A stretch of 12,262 nt of DNA from Deltaproteobacteria bacterium (lineage in GTDB: Bacteria; Desulfobacterota; Binatia; UBA9968): assembly GCA_023250495.1 (NCBI GenBank), contig JAHFAP010000073.1, forward strand, positions 1-12,262. The letters run 5' to 3'. Shown here piece by piece: positions 1 to 6,535 of this stretch. Under the pieces are notes generated by a model, which saw nothing but the letters and a program-made list of their open reading frames with translations, was not told where the DNA came from and made no database searches. The position numbers were made by a program, and so were the translations under genes. Position 1 is the first letter of the stretch. The number at the start of each line of letters is the position of its first letter.

Positions 1-422
1 CCGACAGGGACGGCTACATCTATGTCGCCGACCGGGAAAATCACCGCGTGCAGGTCTTCGACGGAAACGGAAAGTATGAAACCCAGTGGAACAACATGCA
101 CCGGCCCTGCGCGCTCTACATGGACCGGGAAGCGAACTCGTTATGCTACCTCGGCGAGCTCGGACCCGGGATGCCGGTCAATAAGGATATTCCCAACCTG
201 GGACCTCGCCTGAGCATCCTTACGCACGAGGGCAAGCTGCTCGCGCGGTTGGGCGATATCCGTGGAGGAGAAGCGCCGGGACAGTTCATCGCGCCTCACG
301 GCCTGGCGCTGGATTCGCGGGGAGATATTTACGTCGGCGAGGTCTCATGGACCATCGCCGGGCAGCATCTGAAGCCGCCCCGCGAGATGCGCAGCCTGCA
401 GAAGCTGATCAAGCGGAGCTAA
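1..422 (+). CDS. NHL-repeat beta-propeller protein, 3' end only
   Basis: The open frame enters from the left edge (read from base 3) and ends at TAA 420-422, so about 139 C-terminal residues are present and the start lies outside. The first residues read DGYIYVADRENHRVQVFDGN, a classic NHL repeat blade. A second blade near the end contains GQFIAPHGLALDSRGDIYVG. This spacing and the terminal EVSWT segment resemble bacterial proteins annotated as peptidyl-alpha-hydroxyglycine alpha-amidating lyase-like propellers. Family membership is clear, but neither an enzymatic role nor a binding partner can be read from this fragment. The cellular location is unknown because the N-terminus is missing. The gene converges on the MFS gene, with a palindromic repeat in the gap. 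Confidence 0.85.
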   Translation, partial: DRDGYIYVADRENHRVQVFDGNGKYETQWNNMHRPCALYMDREANSLCYLGELGPGMPVNKDIPNLGPRLSILTHEGKLLARLGDIRGGEAPGQFIAPHGLALDSRGDIYVGEVSWTIAGQHLKPPREMRSLQKLIKRS

Positions 423-426
423 TTTG

Positions 427-471
427 CCCTCACCCCATCCCTCTCCCTCTGGGAGAGGGCGAGGGTGAGGG
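427..471. repeat. Two-tier extragenic palindrome between convergent genes
   Basis: CCCTCACCC (427-435) pairs with GGGTGAGGG (463-471), and CCCTCTCCC (439-447) pairs with GGGAGAGGG (451-459). This leaves a three-base loop and a 3x3 internal loop. Both nine-base arms are perfect. From memory, very similar palindromes recur between genes in many environmental bacterial genomes. It could act as a bidirectional transcription barrier between the convergent genes, but no T tract follows on either side, so terminator function is unproven. Confidence 0.8.
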
Positions 472-506
472 ATTCCGCGCTAACGCCGTCTACAATCGCT
501 TCAGCT

Positions 507-1832
507 TTAATCCCCGCTGCCTGGGAGAGCGAATGCGAACAAGGCGATCGTGACGGCGAACAGCGCTGTAGCGCTCAGGGCCAGCGACCAGTGGACGCCG
601 ATCAGGCCGCCGAGCACGCCGACCGTCAGGCCGCTGAAGGCGCGCAGTCCATTGCTCGACATATTAAACAGACCGATCAGCCGTCCGCGCAGATGGGACG
701 GCGCCAAAAGCTGGACGAGTGTCTGGGCCATCGAAACGAAGGTTAGATTGAGGAGCCCGGCAAAGAACAAAAGGCTGAGCGCGAGCGGGTAGCTGTTAGC
801 CGCGGCAAAGCCCGCGATCACGACGCACCACAGGCAGGCGGCGATGATCGCGTTTCTTACCCGCGCCTGCAGGAACCCCCTGCCCTCCAACAGAAGGCCG
901 CCGACGACCGCCCCGGCGGCGTTGGCAGCGAGCAGCAGGCTGTAAGTAACGCCCGCCCCGTCCGTCCCCAGGTCATGGGCATACTCTGGCATCTGGGCTT
1001 GAAAAGCGTTGCCGACGAAGAGCGACGAGAAGCCGGCCAGCAGCACCATAGATATGATCGCGCGATTTCCGGAAACCTGCCGCAACACCTCCAGCCCGTC
1101 TTTCAACCCAAGTCCCCGCGCCCTGGCGCCGCGCGCCGATTCCCTGGTGTGTCCGGTGTAGGGAACGAGCGCCAGCCACAGGGTGAACGGAAAATAAATC
1201 AGAACGTTCGTAAGCAGCCCGAGCGGCGGGCCGAGCAGAAGCATGAGACCCCCTCCGACCGCCGGGCCGAGCAGCACGCCTAACTGGCGGCCTGTCGCGT
1301 TGAGCCGGACGGCGCTTTGAAGGTGCTCGGAGCCGACGATGTCGTGGATCAGCAGTTGGCTCGCAGGACTCCACAGCACCCCGGCTAAGCCGTGCACGCT
1401 GAGCAAAACCACGGCATGCCACAGCTGAATCGTGTTGGTGAGAAACAGGAGGCCCCAGCTCAACGACACTCCCATGTACATGATCTGGGCGGTCTGTATG
1501 ATGCGCCGGCAGTCATGGCGGTCCGCCAGCGCGCCGAAGTAAACTGAAAACAGCAGAAACGGCATCCAGTGGCTGAGCACGGCGAATCCTCCCAGAACCG
1601 GAGAGTGAAAGGCCTGGAAGATGACCCAGTAGCTGATGACGTGTTCGATGTTGTCGGCCATCATCGACATCATGGTGGTGATGAAATAAATCCGGTAGTC
1701 CCGGTGGTGGAGCGCGGCGAACGCGACTCTTTCGCGGGGAAGAGGCGCGGACCCGGAGAGAGACTCAACGTCAGATTTCTTTACGATCGTTGCGTCCGTG
1801 GCTATTGATGGAACTCGGTTCTCGGGACTCAC
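507..1832 (-). CDS. MFS transporter, EntS/DHA3-like exporter (MFS_3 type)
   Basis: This is a predicted inner-membrane drug or metabolite exporter of the major facilitator superfamily, about 441 residues, with many hydrophobic segments consistent with roughly 12 helices. After a polar N-terminal stretch of about 35 residues comes HHRDYRIYF, typical of the entry to helix 1 in this subfamily. A motif A-like loop, GALADRHDCRR, lies near residue 100 between helices 2 and 3. Later segments such as LLGPAVGGGL and SHLRGRLIGLFN also match MFS_3 exporters. The GTG at 1832 is preferred. The frame can be opened at GTG 1844, but that codon lies inside the strong Shine-Dalgarno GGAGGTG (1848-1842), which is correctly spaced for 1832. 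The gene appears monocistronic. The substrate cannot be inferred. Confidence 0.88.
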   Translation of the reverse strand: MSPENRVPSIATDATIVKKSDVESLSGSAPLPRERVAFAALHHRDYRIYFITTMMSMMADNIEHVISYWVIFQAFHSPVLGGFAVLSHWMPFLLFSVYFGALADRHDCRRIIQTAQIMYMGVSLSWGLLFLTNTIQLWHAVVLLSVHGLAGVLWSPASQLLIHDIVGSEHLQSAVRLNATGRQLGVLLGPAVGGGLMLLLGPPLGLLTNVLIYFPFTLWLALVPYTGHTRESARGARARGLGLKDGLEVLRQVSGNRAIISMVLLAGFSSLFVGNAFQAQMPEYAHDLGTDGAGVTYSLLLAANAAGAVVGGLLLEGRGFLQARVRNAIIAACLWCVVIAGFAAANSYPLALSLLFFAGLLNLTFVSMAQTLVQLLAPSHLRGRLIGLFNMSSNGLRAFSGLTVGVLGGLIGVHWSLALSATALFAVTIALFAFALPGSGD

Positions 1833-1910
1833 GACAAAAAACACCTCCGCAACCGCGCGCCGGCTTGTTGTTTGTGCGATCGGTGGCGCTGAGAAAAAAT
1901 ATCACTCCAC

Positions 1911-1939
1911 AAACTAGCGAAACATGTGCCGCGATGCAA
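1911..1939 (-). promoter_or_regulatory. Possible promoter of the MFS gene
   Basis: On the minus strand, TTGCAT (1939-1934) and TAGTTT (1916-1911) are separated by exactly 17 bases, about 80 bases ahead of the MFS start. Each hexamer departs from the sigma-70 consensus at two or more positions, so this is only a plausible candidate. Confidence 0.25.
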
Positions 1940-1972
1940 ACAGATAGAGAGAGAGAAGCTTTCGGATTGCAG

Positions 1973-2548
1973 CTACTTCCTGAGCGGGTTCCGCGTAAAC
2001 CACTCAAGGACTTCCTGCGCGTTTTTGTCAGGCGGGAATACCGGATAGAAGACCTTTTCTATTCGTCCGTCTCGTATGATCAGCGTCAGCCGTTTAATCA
2101 GCGTCATCGAGTCAACTTGAAACGTCGGCAGCCGCAGCGCGTTCGCAAAGGCCAGCTTCGCGTCGCTCAGCAATTCGAAGGGAAGATGAAGTCTCTGCGC
2201 CACCTCTTGCTGATACTCCGTGCTCTGCGTGCTGAGGCCACAAACCTGTGCTCCAAGCGCCTGTAGCTCTTTGAAGTGGTCTCTAAACGCGCACGACTGC
2301 GGCGTGCATCCCCGCGCGCCCGGAATCTCATTCCAACCCTTGGGCGGCTCCTCATCCGGCCTGCCCGTGCGCGGATAGCAATAAACAACAGTCCTGCCGG
2401 AGAGCGCCGCCAGATCCACGAGCGTCCCCTTTGTTGAACGAAGCGGTACAGGAGAAAGTCGCAGCTCAGGCAGATGATCGCGCGCGCCGTCGTCAATCGG
2501 GATGGGAAGATCCGCCGGTAGCTCGTAAATATTGTCTGCCCTAGCCAT
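1973..2548 (-). CDS. Peroxiredoxin, BCP/PrxQ-like (AhpC/TSA, redoxin fold)
   Basis: This is a predicted cytoplasmic thiol peroxidase of 191 residues that would reduce hydrogen peroxide or organic hydroperoxides using thioredoxin. The redoxin fold begins around residue 37. The segment TVVYCYPRTGRP (53-64) is the strand before the active site. ARGCTPQSCAFRDH (78-91) holds the presumed peroxidatic C81 and a second cysteine, C86, five residues on, the spacing of the atypical two-Cys BCP enzymes. Compared with E. coli BCP there are about 14 extra residues between the YPR strand and the GCT motif. GLSTQSTEYQQ and PFELLSDAKLAFANAL are typical downstream elements. The ATG at 2548 has no clear Shine-Dalgarno sequence, but the N-terminal sequence fits the subgroup. 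The gene stands alone, with the MFS gene downstream after 128 bases or more. Confidence 0.88.
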   Translation of the reverse strand: MARADNIYELPADLPIPIDDGARDHLPELRLSPVPLRSTKGTLVDLAALSGRTVVYCYPRTGRPDEEPPKGWNEIPGARGCTPQSCAFRDHFKELQALGAQVCGLSTQSTEYQQEVAQRLHLPFELLSDAKLAFANALRLPTFQVDSMTLIKRLTLIIRDGRIEKVFYPVFPPDKNAQEVLEWFTRNPLRK

Positions 2549-2625
2549 GAGATCGAATTTCTGGCCTTGAGGCTCCGCTCAGAGAACGGGGCAAACGACC
2601 TCTCCTCTGCACAGCATCAACCCTT

Positions 2626-2772
2626 TCACTTAACGGCCTCTTTGAAGACTGGTAGGTGCCGCTTAGCAGTTCGCCGGTCCTCGTCCGCCATCGCCCTGTA
2701 TCCCTCTGCCAGTTTTCCGTGGAGATCCTTTTTCCGCGATGCCCGTAGGATGAGTTTAACTTTCCGAGCCAT
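2626..2772 (-). CDS. Small antitoxin-like protein, apparently orphan (48 aa)
   Basis: This 48-codon frame runs from ATG (2772-2770) to TGA (2628-2626) and has a good Shine-Dalgarno GGAGG seven bases or so before the ATG. The protein is basic at its start (MARKVKLILRASRKKD) and continues LAEGYRAMADEDRRTAKRHL. The latter resembles the C-terminal toxin-binding tail of short ribbon-helix-helix antitoxins of MazE/VapB type, which often end in EGYxxMAEED...LAEExLP. A complete ribbon-helix-helix DNA-binding part is not apparent. No toxin frame follows within the 77 bases before the peroxiredoxin gene, so it may be the remnant of a broken toxin-antitoxin locus. The similarity is from recall, so coding status is likely but function is tentative. 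Confidence 0.5.
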   Translation of the reverse strand: MARKVKLILRASRKKDLHGKLAEGYRAMADEDRRTAKRHLPVFKEAVK

Positions 2773-2805
2773 CTTTCCTCCGTAAAGTAATACTTTTAAC
2801 TGGAG

Positions 2806-2834
2806 AATCTACTGCGAGTCGTGAGGCGAAACAA
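2806..2834 (-). promoter_or_regulatory. Possible promoter of the small antitoxin-like ORF
   Basis: On the minus strand, TTGTTT (2834-2829), 17 bases and then TAGATT (2811-2806) lie about 35 bases before the ATG at 2772. The -10 matches four of six consensus positions. It sits just beyond the terminator-like hairpin of the upstream operon, which is where an independent promoter would be needed. Confidence 0.3.
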
Positions 2835-2846
2835 GGACACAGAGAG

Positions 2847-2882
2847 AAAAAAGCCCGGGCTGGATAGAACCACGGGCCTTTT
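2847..2882 (-). terminator. Rho-independent terminator-like hairpin after the caspase-Nmad operon
   Basis: Read on the minus strand, GCCCG (2877-2873) pairs with CGGGC (2857-2853), with an additional TGG/CCA pairing inside the loop. It is followed by six T residues (2852-2847), and an A tract (2882-2879) precedes the stem. It lies about 55 bases past the Nmad2 stop codon and fits termination of the right-to-left operon. It is nearly symmetric, but the + side has only a short T run, so leftward termination is favoured. Confidence 0.55.
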
Positions 2883-2937
2883 GAATCTTCAAATGCAGGC
2901 GAGAGTAGCAATTATCACGCTCGATCCAACAAGTTCT

Positions 2938-3558
2938 CTACGACTCGCACTGAACACTTGGGGAATCCGAATTGCATAGGCGCGTTCGATCTGTATCCGT
3001 GGGCGGGCCGATCTTCATTCGCCTATGTTTCCGCCAGACTTGCTTCTTTAATTCCAGCAATTCGCGACGCAGCTTTGTAGAGTGGTTCACGCGGTGTCCT
3101 CGCGTGAGCCCTTCCACCAGTGCTGCAATGGCAGGAAAGTCGTGCTTGTACTCGTCCGTTCCCTTCCTCCCAAAATAGCGAAAGTCCGAGCTGAGGAGCA
3201 CGTAAGCGTTCTCGAACGTCATCCCGACGTCCCTCCTGCGTTGGTCAGATTGCTTGTGGTATTGGACATGCCTCTTCAGCCGAGGCTTTCCTTCAACATT
3301 TCTGTAAATGCAATCGGGCCGCTTCACATACTGCCGCTTCCGATAGTAGTCGCCCTTGTCCAGCTTTGCGGTCACCTTAGCGATATAGATCAGGCGCTCG
3401 CCGTAATTCTTACCCCCGAATCCAAAAATGATTTCCCCTTTCGCCGCGTTCTTGCGTATCTTCGGCTTGCAGATTGCCAGGCTCAGGAGTCCCCGCCAGA
3501 CGCACGGAGCGCCGCCCCCGTCGGCCACCAGCTTATATATGTAGAGGCTCCCTCCCAT
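2938..3558 (-). CDS. Nmad2-family protein (nucleotide modification associated domain 2)
   Basis: The 206-residue protein shows landmarks I recognise from the Nmad2 family: a strand LYIYKLVADGGGAPC (5-19), ICKPKIR (29-35), IIFGFGG (43-49), GERLIYIAKVT (53-63), PDCIYR (81-86), DFRYFG (125-130) and GHRVNH (154-159). The family is named for its association with predicted nucleotide or DNA modification loci, and its biochemical activity is not established as far as I know. The conserved Cys30, His155 and His159 region could form a binding or catalytic site, but that is inference. The tail after about residue 180 is polar and probably variable. The ATG follows the Nmad3 stop by four bases, so translation is probably coupled. 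It is the last gene of the caspase-Nmad3-Nmad2 operon and is followed by a hairpin terminator. Confidence 0.82.
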   Translation of the reverse strand: MGGSLYIYKLVADGGGAPCVWRGLLSLAICKPKIRKNAAKGEIIFGFGGKNYGERLIYIAKVTAKLDKGDYYRKRQYVKRPDCIYRNVEGKPRLKRHVQYHKQSDQRRRDVGMTFENAYVLLSSDFRYFGRKGTDEYKHDFPAIAALVEGLTRGHRVNHSTKLRRELLELKKQVWRKHRRMKIGPPTDTDRTRLCNSDSPSVQCES

Positions 3559-3562
3559 CGCG

Positions 3563-4273
3563 TTAATGGTTGTGTTTTAGGAGTCGCGCTCTTTGTTTTT
3601 TGAACCAACTGTAAAAGCGTCCGGCATCGCAAAATTCCGGTAGCCGCGCACTGCGCTGCAAGTAGCCATCTTTGACCGTCAATCCTCCCCACCTATGGAT
3701 GAGATCCGGCGCCACCCGATAAGCCTTCCGGCGAAACGACCCAATCGGGATGCAGCAGTCTAGCCGCCCGGACAGGCGGGGTTTTCCTGTCACTACGACG
3801 TCCTGCTTTCGCGGCGACCGAACACGGCGGGTGTGAGCGTTTCTGTCCCACTCGCGCTTTGGAATCTCGTCCGCTGGCTGGATCGAATCGATGACGTAAA
3901 TCCCGATCAGTGCGTAAACTAGCTGCCGCTGCCGAGGCACGGCACGCAGCCCCGCATAGAAAACGATCAGGTCGCTACGCCGAAGCTTCTGTTGGATCTG
4001 CGCCGCTCGTTGGTTAGAATCACCATACGTGAGTTTGGCAAAGTCCGGGTCGAGATGCATTGTCCGTTGCCGCAGGCGCGCCGGTAATTCCCATCCAAAG
4101 CGGGCCAAAGCTGGTATAAGTAGCGTGTAAGGCCGGCGCATGCGCCGATGCTGCGGGTAGGCTTCAGGGATCGGGACGTAAGCGAATTCCCATGTCTTTG
4201 GATTGACCGGCCCGTTCCATCCGCCGCCCTCATCCGTCACATCAGCCCCAACGCGGACCAACAACGCTCTCAT
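3563..4273 (-). CDS. Nmad3-family protein (nucleotide modification associated domain 3)
   Basis: The 236-residue protein begins MRALLVRVGADVTDEGGGWN, followed by YVPIPE (32-37), HLDPDF (73-78), TYGD (82-85), DLIVFYAGLR (101-110) and a WDRNAH motif (142-147). This order of motifs is that of the Nmad3 family as I know it, again named for proximity to predicted nucleotide modification genes and without an established reaction. The frame is open upstream to 4387, but those 38 codons overlap the caspase gene's 3' end and are not family-like. The ATG at 4273 starts the conserved first strand and lies seven bases after the caspase stop codon. No strong Shine-Dalgarno sequence precedes it, which suggests translational coupling. 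Nmad2 follows after four bases. Confidence 0.82.
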   Translation of the reverse strand: MRALLVRVGADVTDEGGGWNGPVNPKTWEFAYVPIPEAYPQHRRMRRPYTLLIPALARFGWELPARLRQRTMHLDPDFAKLTYGDSNQRAAQIQQKLRRSDLIVFYAGLRAVPRQRQLVYALIGIYVIDSIQPADEIPKREWDRNAHTRRVRSPRKQDVVVTGKPRLSGRLDCCIPIGSFRRKAYRVAPDLIHRWGGLTVKDGYLQRSARLPEFCDAGRFYSWFKKQRARLLKHNH

Positions 4274-4280
4274 GGGCCAG

Positions 4281-5666
4281 CTAATACCTTCTATCGGAGA
4301 TGAACTGCCTCCAAGGGAATATATCTGTATCGTAGTTGAAGCAGCGAGGCGCCGATTGATGGTTATATGCCAATCCGAGTTTGTCACCGATATCTTTCGT
4401 TATCTTAAGCGCCTCCGACTCGTTCAGATTACAGACCACGAAATCGTATTCCATTTTGATATTTTTATCGGTGCATTTGCGTTTGGGGAAATTGTCTTCT
4501 GCGGACCACCTGTCTTGAAGCGGGTCGCTCCAGACTTGCTTCCCCCTCTCAGCTTCGCGCGAGAAATCGATGAGAACAGTTTCTCGTGTGCCAACAAGAC
4601 TGACCGTCATGTGTGCGCCTGCCTTATAATTATGTTTCAAGAGTAGACACTTATAGAAAAACATCACCTGCCAGACCAGCCCCACTATCTGTACGAACCT
4701 AAAATACCGTCTACCTTTATATTCGGAAAAGAGATAGCCGGTCTCGGCATACTCAAGTTCTCCAAGATTTGTGATTCGCAGGTATCGAGAGAGAAGAGTT
4801 GTGTTGTAAAACTCACTATATAAAACTAGAGAATTGAACGTTGTGCGGTCATTCATCGGCAAGCCAAGTTTTTCATATGGCTGCTCGCCGTGTAAATGGC
4901 CGTCTCTTATGGTTTGCGTCAGCTGCGCAATGTCCAGGCACGTTGACTGAAAGGCAGTTGGCTCAACGATAACTGCAAGCCACGAGAATGCTCCCGCGAC
5001 CTCACGTGAGCTCTCAGAATGCCTGTCCTCTCCCAGGGAGGTCGAGAGATCGTTTCTCCCGAAATTTGCGTGCTCAGGATCACCATAGCCAAGTTTCGTT
5101 GCAAAAAACGATCTTGCAACACCAGAGCTTTCAGTAGCTAGTTCCGGATGCTCCTCAACGTCTTTCACAAGCTTGTCTGAAAATATGCCCAAGTTTAAAT
5201 GGTCAAGGCTCGGACTCAGCAGGACAAAATCTCCGTCTCCGTCGATGTGACCGTAATGAGGTGTCTGACTAGATCTAGGATCTTGCGCAACTTTCTCATA
5301 CACAAAATGCATAAGGCCGTTGGCTGTTAGTATTCCTTCGTGGTTTGCCGCCTTCCCGGACAGGCCTTCGAGTAGGTAACCCGTAAAAATAGAATTTTCC
5401 CCTTTTGGTCCTCCTCCATCAGCAACAGTTTCGTCGGCCTTTCCTGCTGTGATTACTTGCCGAGCATGGCGTTGCAGCATATCAGTAACAAAACGTTGGC
5501 CCGATGGCGGCGAGACACGTCGCATGGCCAAGCCGCTATAGCAAGCGTCCATAATGAAAAGAATGTGTTTCGCTTGGATGAGATCCGCGCTACGCGTTAA
5601 ATCATCCCACCGAATCAATGTGTGAAGGCTGTCCCCCCTTGCCGTCAACCGGCACAAGAAAGCCAA
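4281..5666 (-). CDS. Caspase-like protease, C-terminal part (catalytic Cys and unknown domain), frameshifted from the N-terminal part
   Basis: This is the larger piece of a gene broken at a G6 tract. Real coding in this frame starts at about 5633. The nominal TTG start at 5666 has no ribosome site and its first 11 residues do not fit the family. From DSLHTLIRWDDL the caspase fold continues through QAKHILFIMDACYSG, whose Cys is the expected nucleophile of C14-type peptidases (C42 here, C144 in a repaired 563-residue protein). It then runs through VITAGKADE, IFTGYLLEGL and HIDGDGDFVLL, which ends the fold near repaired residue 252. The remaining roughly 300 residues are an unrecognised domain with an aromatic-rich core (RYFRFVQIVGLVWQVMFFYK). 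It may be a sensor or effector part, but I cannot name it. The stop codon lies seven bases before Nmad3. Confidence 0.8.
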   Translation of the reverse strand: MAFLCRLTARGDSLHTLIRWDDLTRSADLIQAKHILFIMDACYSGLAMRRVSPPSGQRFVTDMLQRHARQVITAGKADETVADGGGPKGENSIFTGYLLEGLSGKAANHEGILTANGLMHFVYEKVAQDPRSSQTPHYGHIDGDGDFVLLSPSLDHLNLGIFSDKLVKDVEEHPELATESSGVARSFFATKLGYGDPEHANFGRNDLSTSLGEDRHSESSREVAGAFSWLAVIVEPTAFQSTCLDIAQLTQTIRDGHLHGEQPYEKLGLPMNDRTTFNSLVLYSEFYNTTLLSRYLRITNLGELEYAETGYLFSEYKGRRYFRFVQIVGLVWQVMFFYKCLLLKHNYKAGAHMTVSLVGTRETVLIDFSREAERGKQVWSDPLQDRWSAEDNFPKRKCTDKNIKMEYDFVVCNLNESEALKITKDIGDKLGLAYNHQSAPRCFNYDTDIFPWRQFISDRRY

Positions 5667-5973
5667 CGTTTTCTCGTTTTCCTTTTTTCGTATGACCGTG
5701 CCCCGCGAAGAAGACTAAGATCCGGTCGTTTGGATCGTTAGCCGTGTTATGAAAATCTAGGTAGGCCTGAAAAATTCGGTCCTTTGTTGCCTTAGCATCC
5801 TTGAGCACAATGACATGCTTCGATGGAAATCCCAACGACGAAATCAAGGTCTCTGCGACAGCAGCAGCATCGTTGCACGCATATTCCAGATGCGGTGCGT
5901 ACTTGTAGTTGTTGATACCGACAACTAGAGCCCAACTGTTGTTATACGCTGACTTGTACTCTTGCCCGGTCAC
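5602..5973 (-). CDS. Caspase-like protease, N-terminal part (catalytic His), frameshifted
   Basis: A GTG start at 5973 follows AGGAGG by five bases. The 123-residue frame has the start of a C14 caspase-like fold: WALVVGINNYKYAPHLEYAC (14-33), NDAAAVAETLISSLGF (34-49), VIVLKDAKATKDRI (54-67) and RILVFFAGHGHT (84-95) with the catalytic His92. After GFLVPVDGKG the reading frame continues in family-unlike sequence to a stop at 5602. Removing one G from the six-G run (minus strand, 5638-5633) restores VPVDGKGDSLHTLIRWDDL and joins this part to the cysteine-bearing frame. The dyad is therefore split between two frames, and the gene as written would give no active protease. It could be a sequencing error, a decayed gene, a phase-variable tract or a site of recoding or slippage. 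It begins 15 bases after the mpl-tail remnant. Confidence 0.8.
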   Translation of the reverse strand: MTGQEYKSAYNNSWALVVGINNYKYAPHLEYACNDAAAVAETLISSLGFPSKHVIVLKDAKATKDRIFQAYLDFHNTANDPNDRILVFFAGHGHTKKGKRENVGFLVPVDGKGGQPSHIDSVG

Positions 5974-5988
5974 TGCAGCCTCCTGTTC

Positions 5989-6130
5989 TCACAGAGAGCC
6001 ATTTTTCTCTTTCAGCAGCCTCATGATTTTCTCCTGCACTCCGTCGAAGCCGCCGTTGGACATGACCAGGATGACATCTCCTTCTTTCGTCTCTGCGGCG
6101 ACATAGGCGGCAATCTCAGCCGCCTTCTAC
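5989..6130 (-). pseudogene. Diverged duplicate of the mpl 3' end
   Basis: In one frame, from an in-frame TAG (6129-6127) to TGA (5991-5989), the minus strand encodes a 45-residue peptide that aligns with the last 43 or so residues of the intact mpl product. By my count 32 of 41 aligned residues match, including a 19-residue identical block around VMSNGGFDG. The codon corresponding to a Glu of Mpl is TAG here, and homology stops there, just beyond the PIN-toxin stop codon. No start codon or ribosome site serves it. It is a gene fragment, and with the true mpl end (6891-7033) it forms a direct repeat flanking the toxin-antitoxin genes. Confidence 0.8.
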
Positions 6131-6133
6131 AAT

Positions 6134-6535
6134 TTATTCCCACACCGTCTCAACCCACTCCCCCTCCTGTATTTCTTCATCTGCGGTAATGAGGGGATAG
6201 CCCAGGTGGCGGGCAGTGGCGACAATAGCTCTATCCGCTGGGTCACGGATGAAGGATAAACCCGCCGCCTCTAAGAGAATCTCCAAAGTATAAGGCTGAA
6301 CTTGGAAGTTTGGTGCTCTATCAATCTCTTGAGCCCAGCGGTGGAAAGGCAGCTTGAACCTTATGATCTGTCTTTCGCTGAGCCGCATGGCCTCCTCCAA
6401 AGCCGATACCGGAATGACAATCACATTCTTCCCTTCGTGGGCAGCCTGAAAGATCCTCTTGGCCTTCCGACCCAGTCGATTCAGCTTGCCCGTCACCACA
6501 AAGATCAGAGGGTGCGTATCTGTGACGTAGATCAC
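6134..6535 (-). CDS. PIN-domain toxin, VapC-like ribonuclease
   Basis: The 133-residue protein is a predicted Mg2+-dependent ribonuclease toxin. The PIN acidic residues are visible: D6 in MIYVTDTHPLI, E47 or E48 in VSALEEAMRL, D98 and D101 in FIRDPADRAIVATA, and D119 in LITADEEI. The length is normal for VapC toxins. It starts with GTG at 6535, overlapping the antitoxin TGA in a GTGA arrangement, which implies translational coupling. The RNA target cannot be told from sequence. The stop codon abuts the mpl-tail remnant. The active-site residues look intact, so it is probably functional. Confidence 0.9.
   Translation of the reverse strand: MIYVTDTHPLIFVVTGKLNRLGRKAKRIFQAAHEGKNVIVIPVSALEEAMRLSERQIIRFKLPFHRWAQEIDRAPNFQVQPYTLEILLEAAGLSFIRDPADRAIVATARHLGYPLITADEEIQEGEWVETVWE

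Noticed and set aside
4274..4387. Upstream extension of the Nmad3 gene by 38 codons
   Set aside because: These codons overlap the end of the caspase gene in another frame, have no ribosome site, and precede the conserved first strand MRALLVRVG that begins at 4273.
5634..5666. Independent start (TTG 5666) for the second caspase frame
   Set aside because: There is no ribosome site, the first 11 residues are unlike the family, and the frame lacks the catalytic His. It is better explained as the continuation of the gene after a single-base frameshift.
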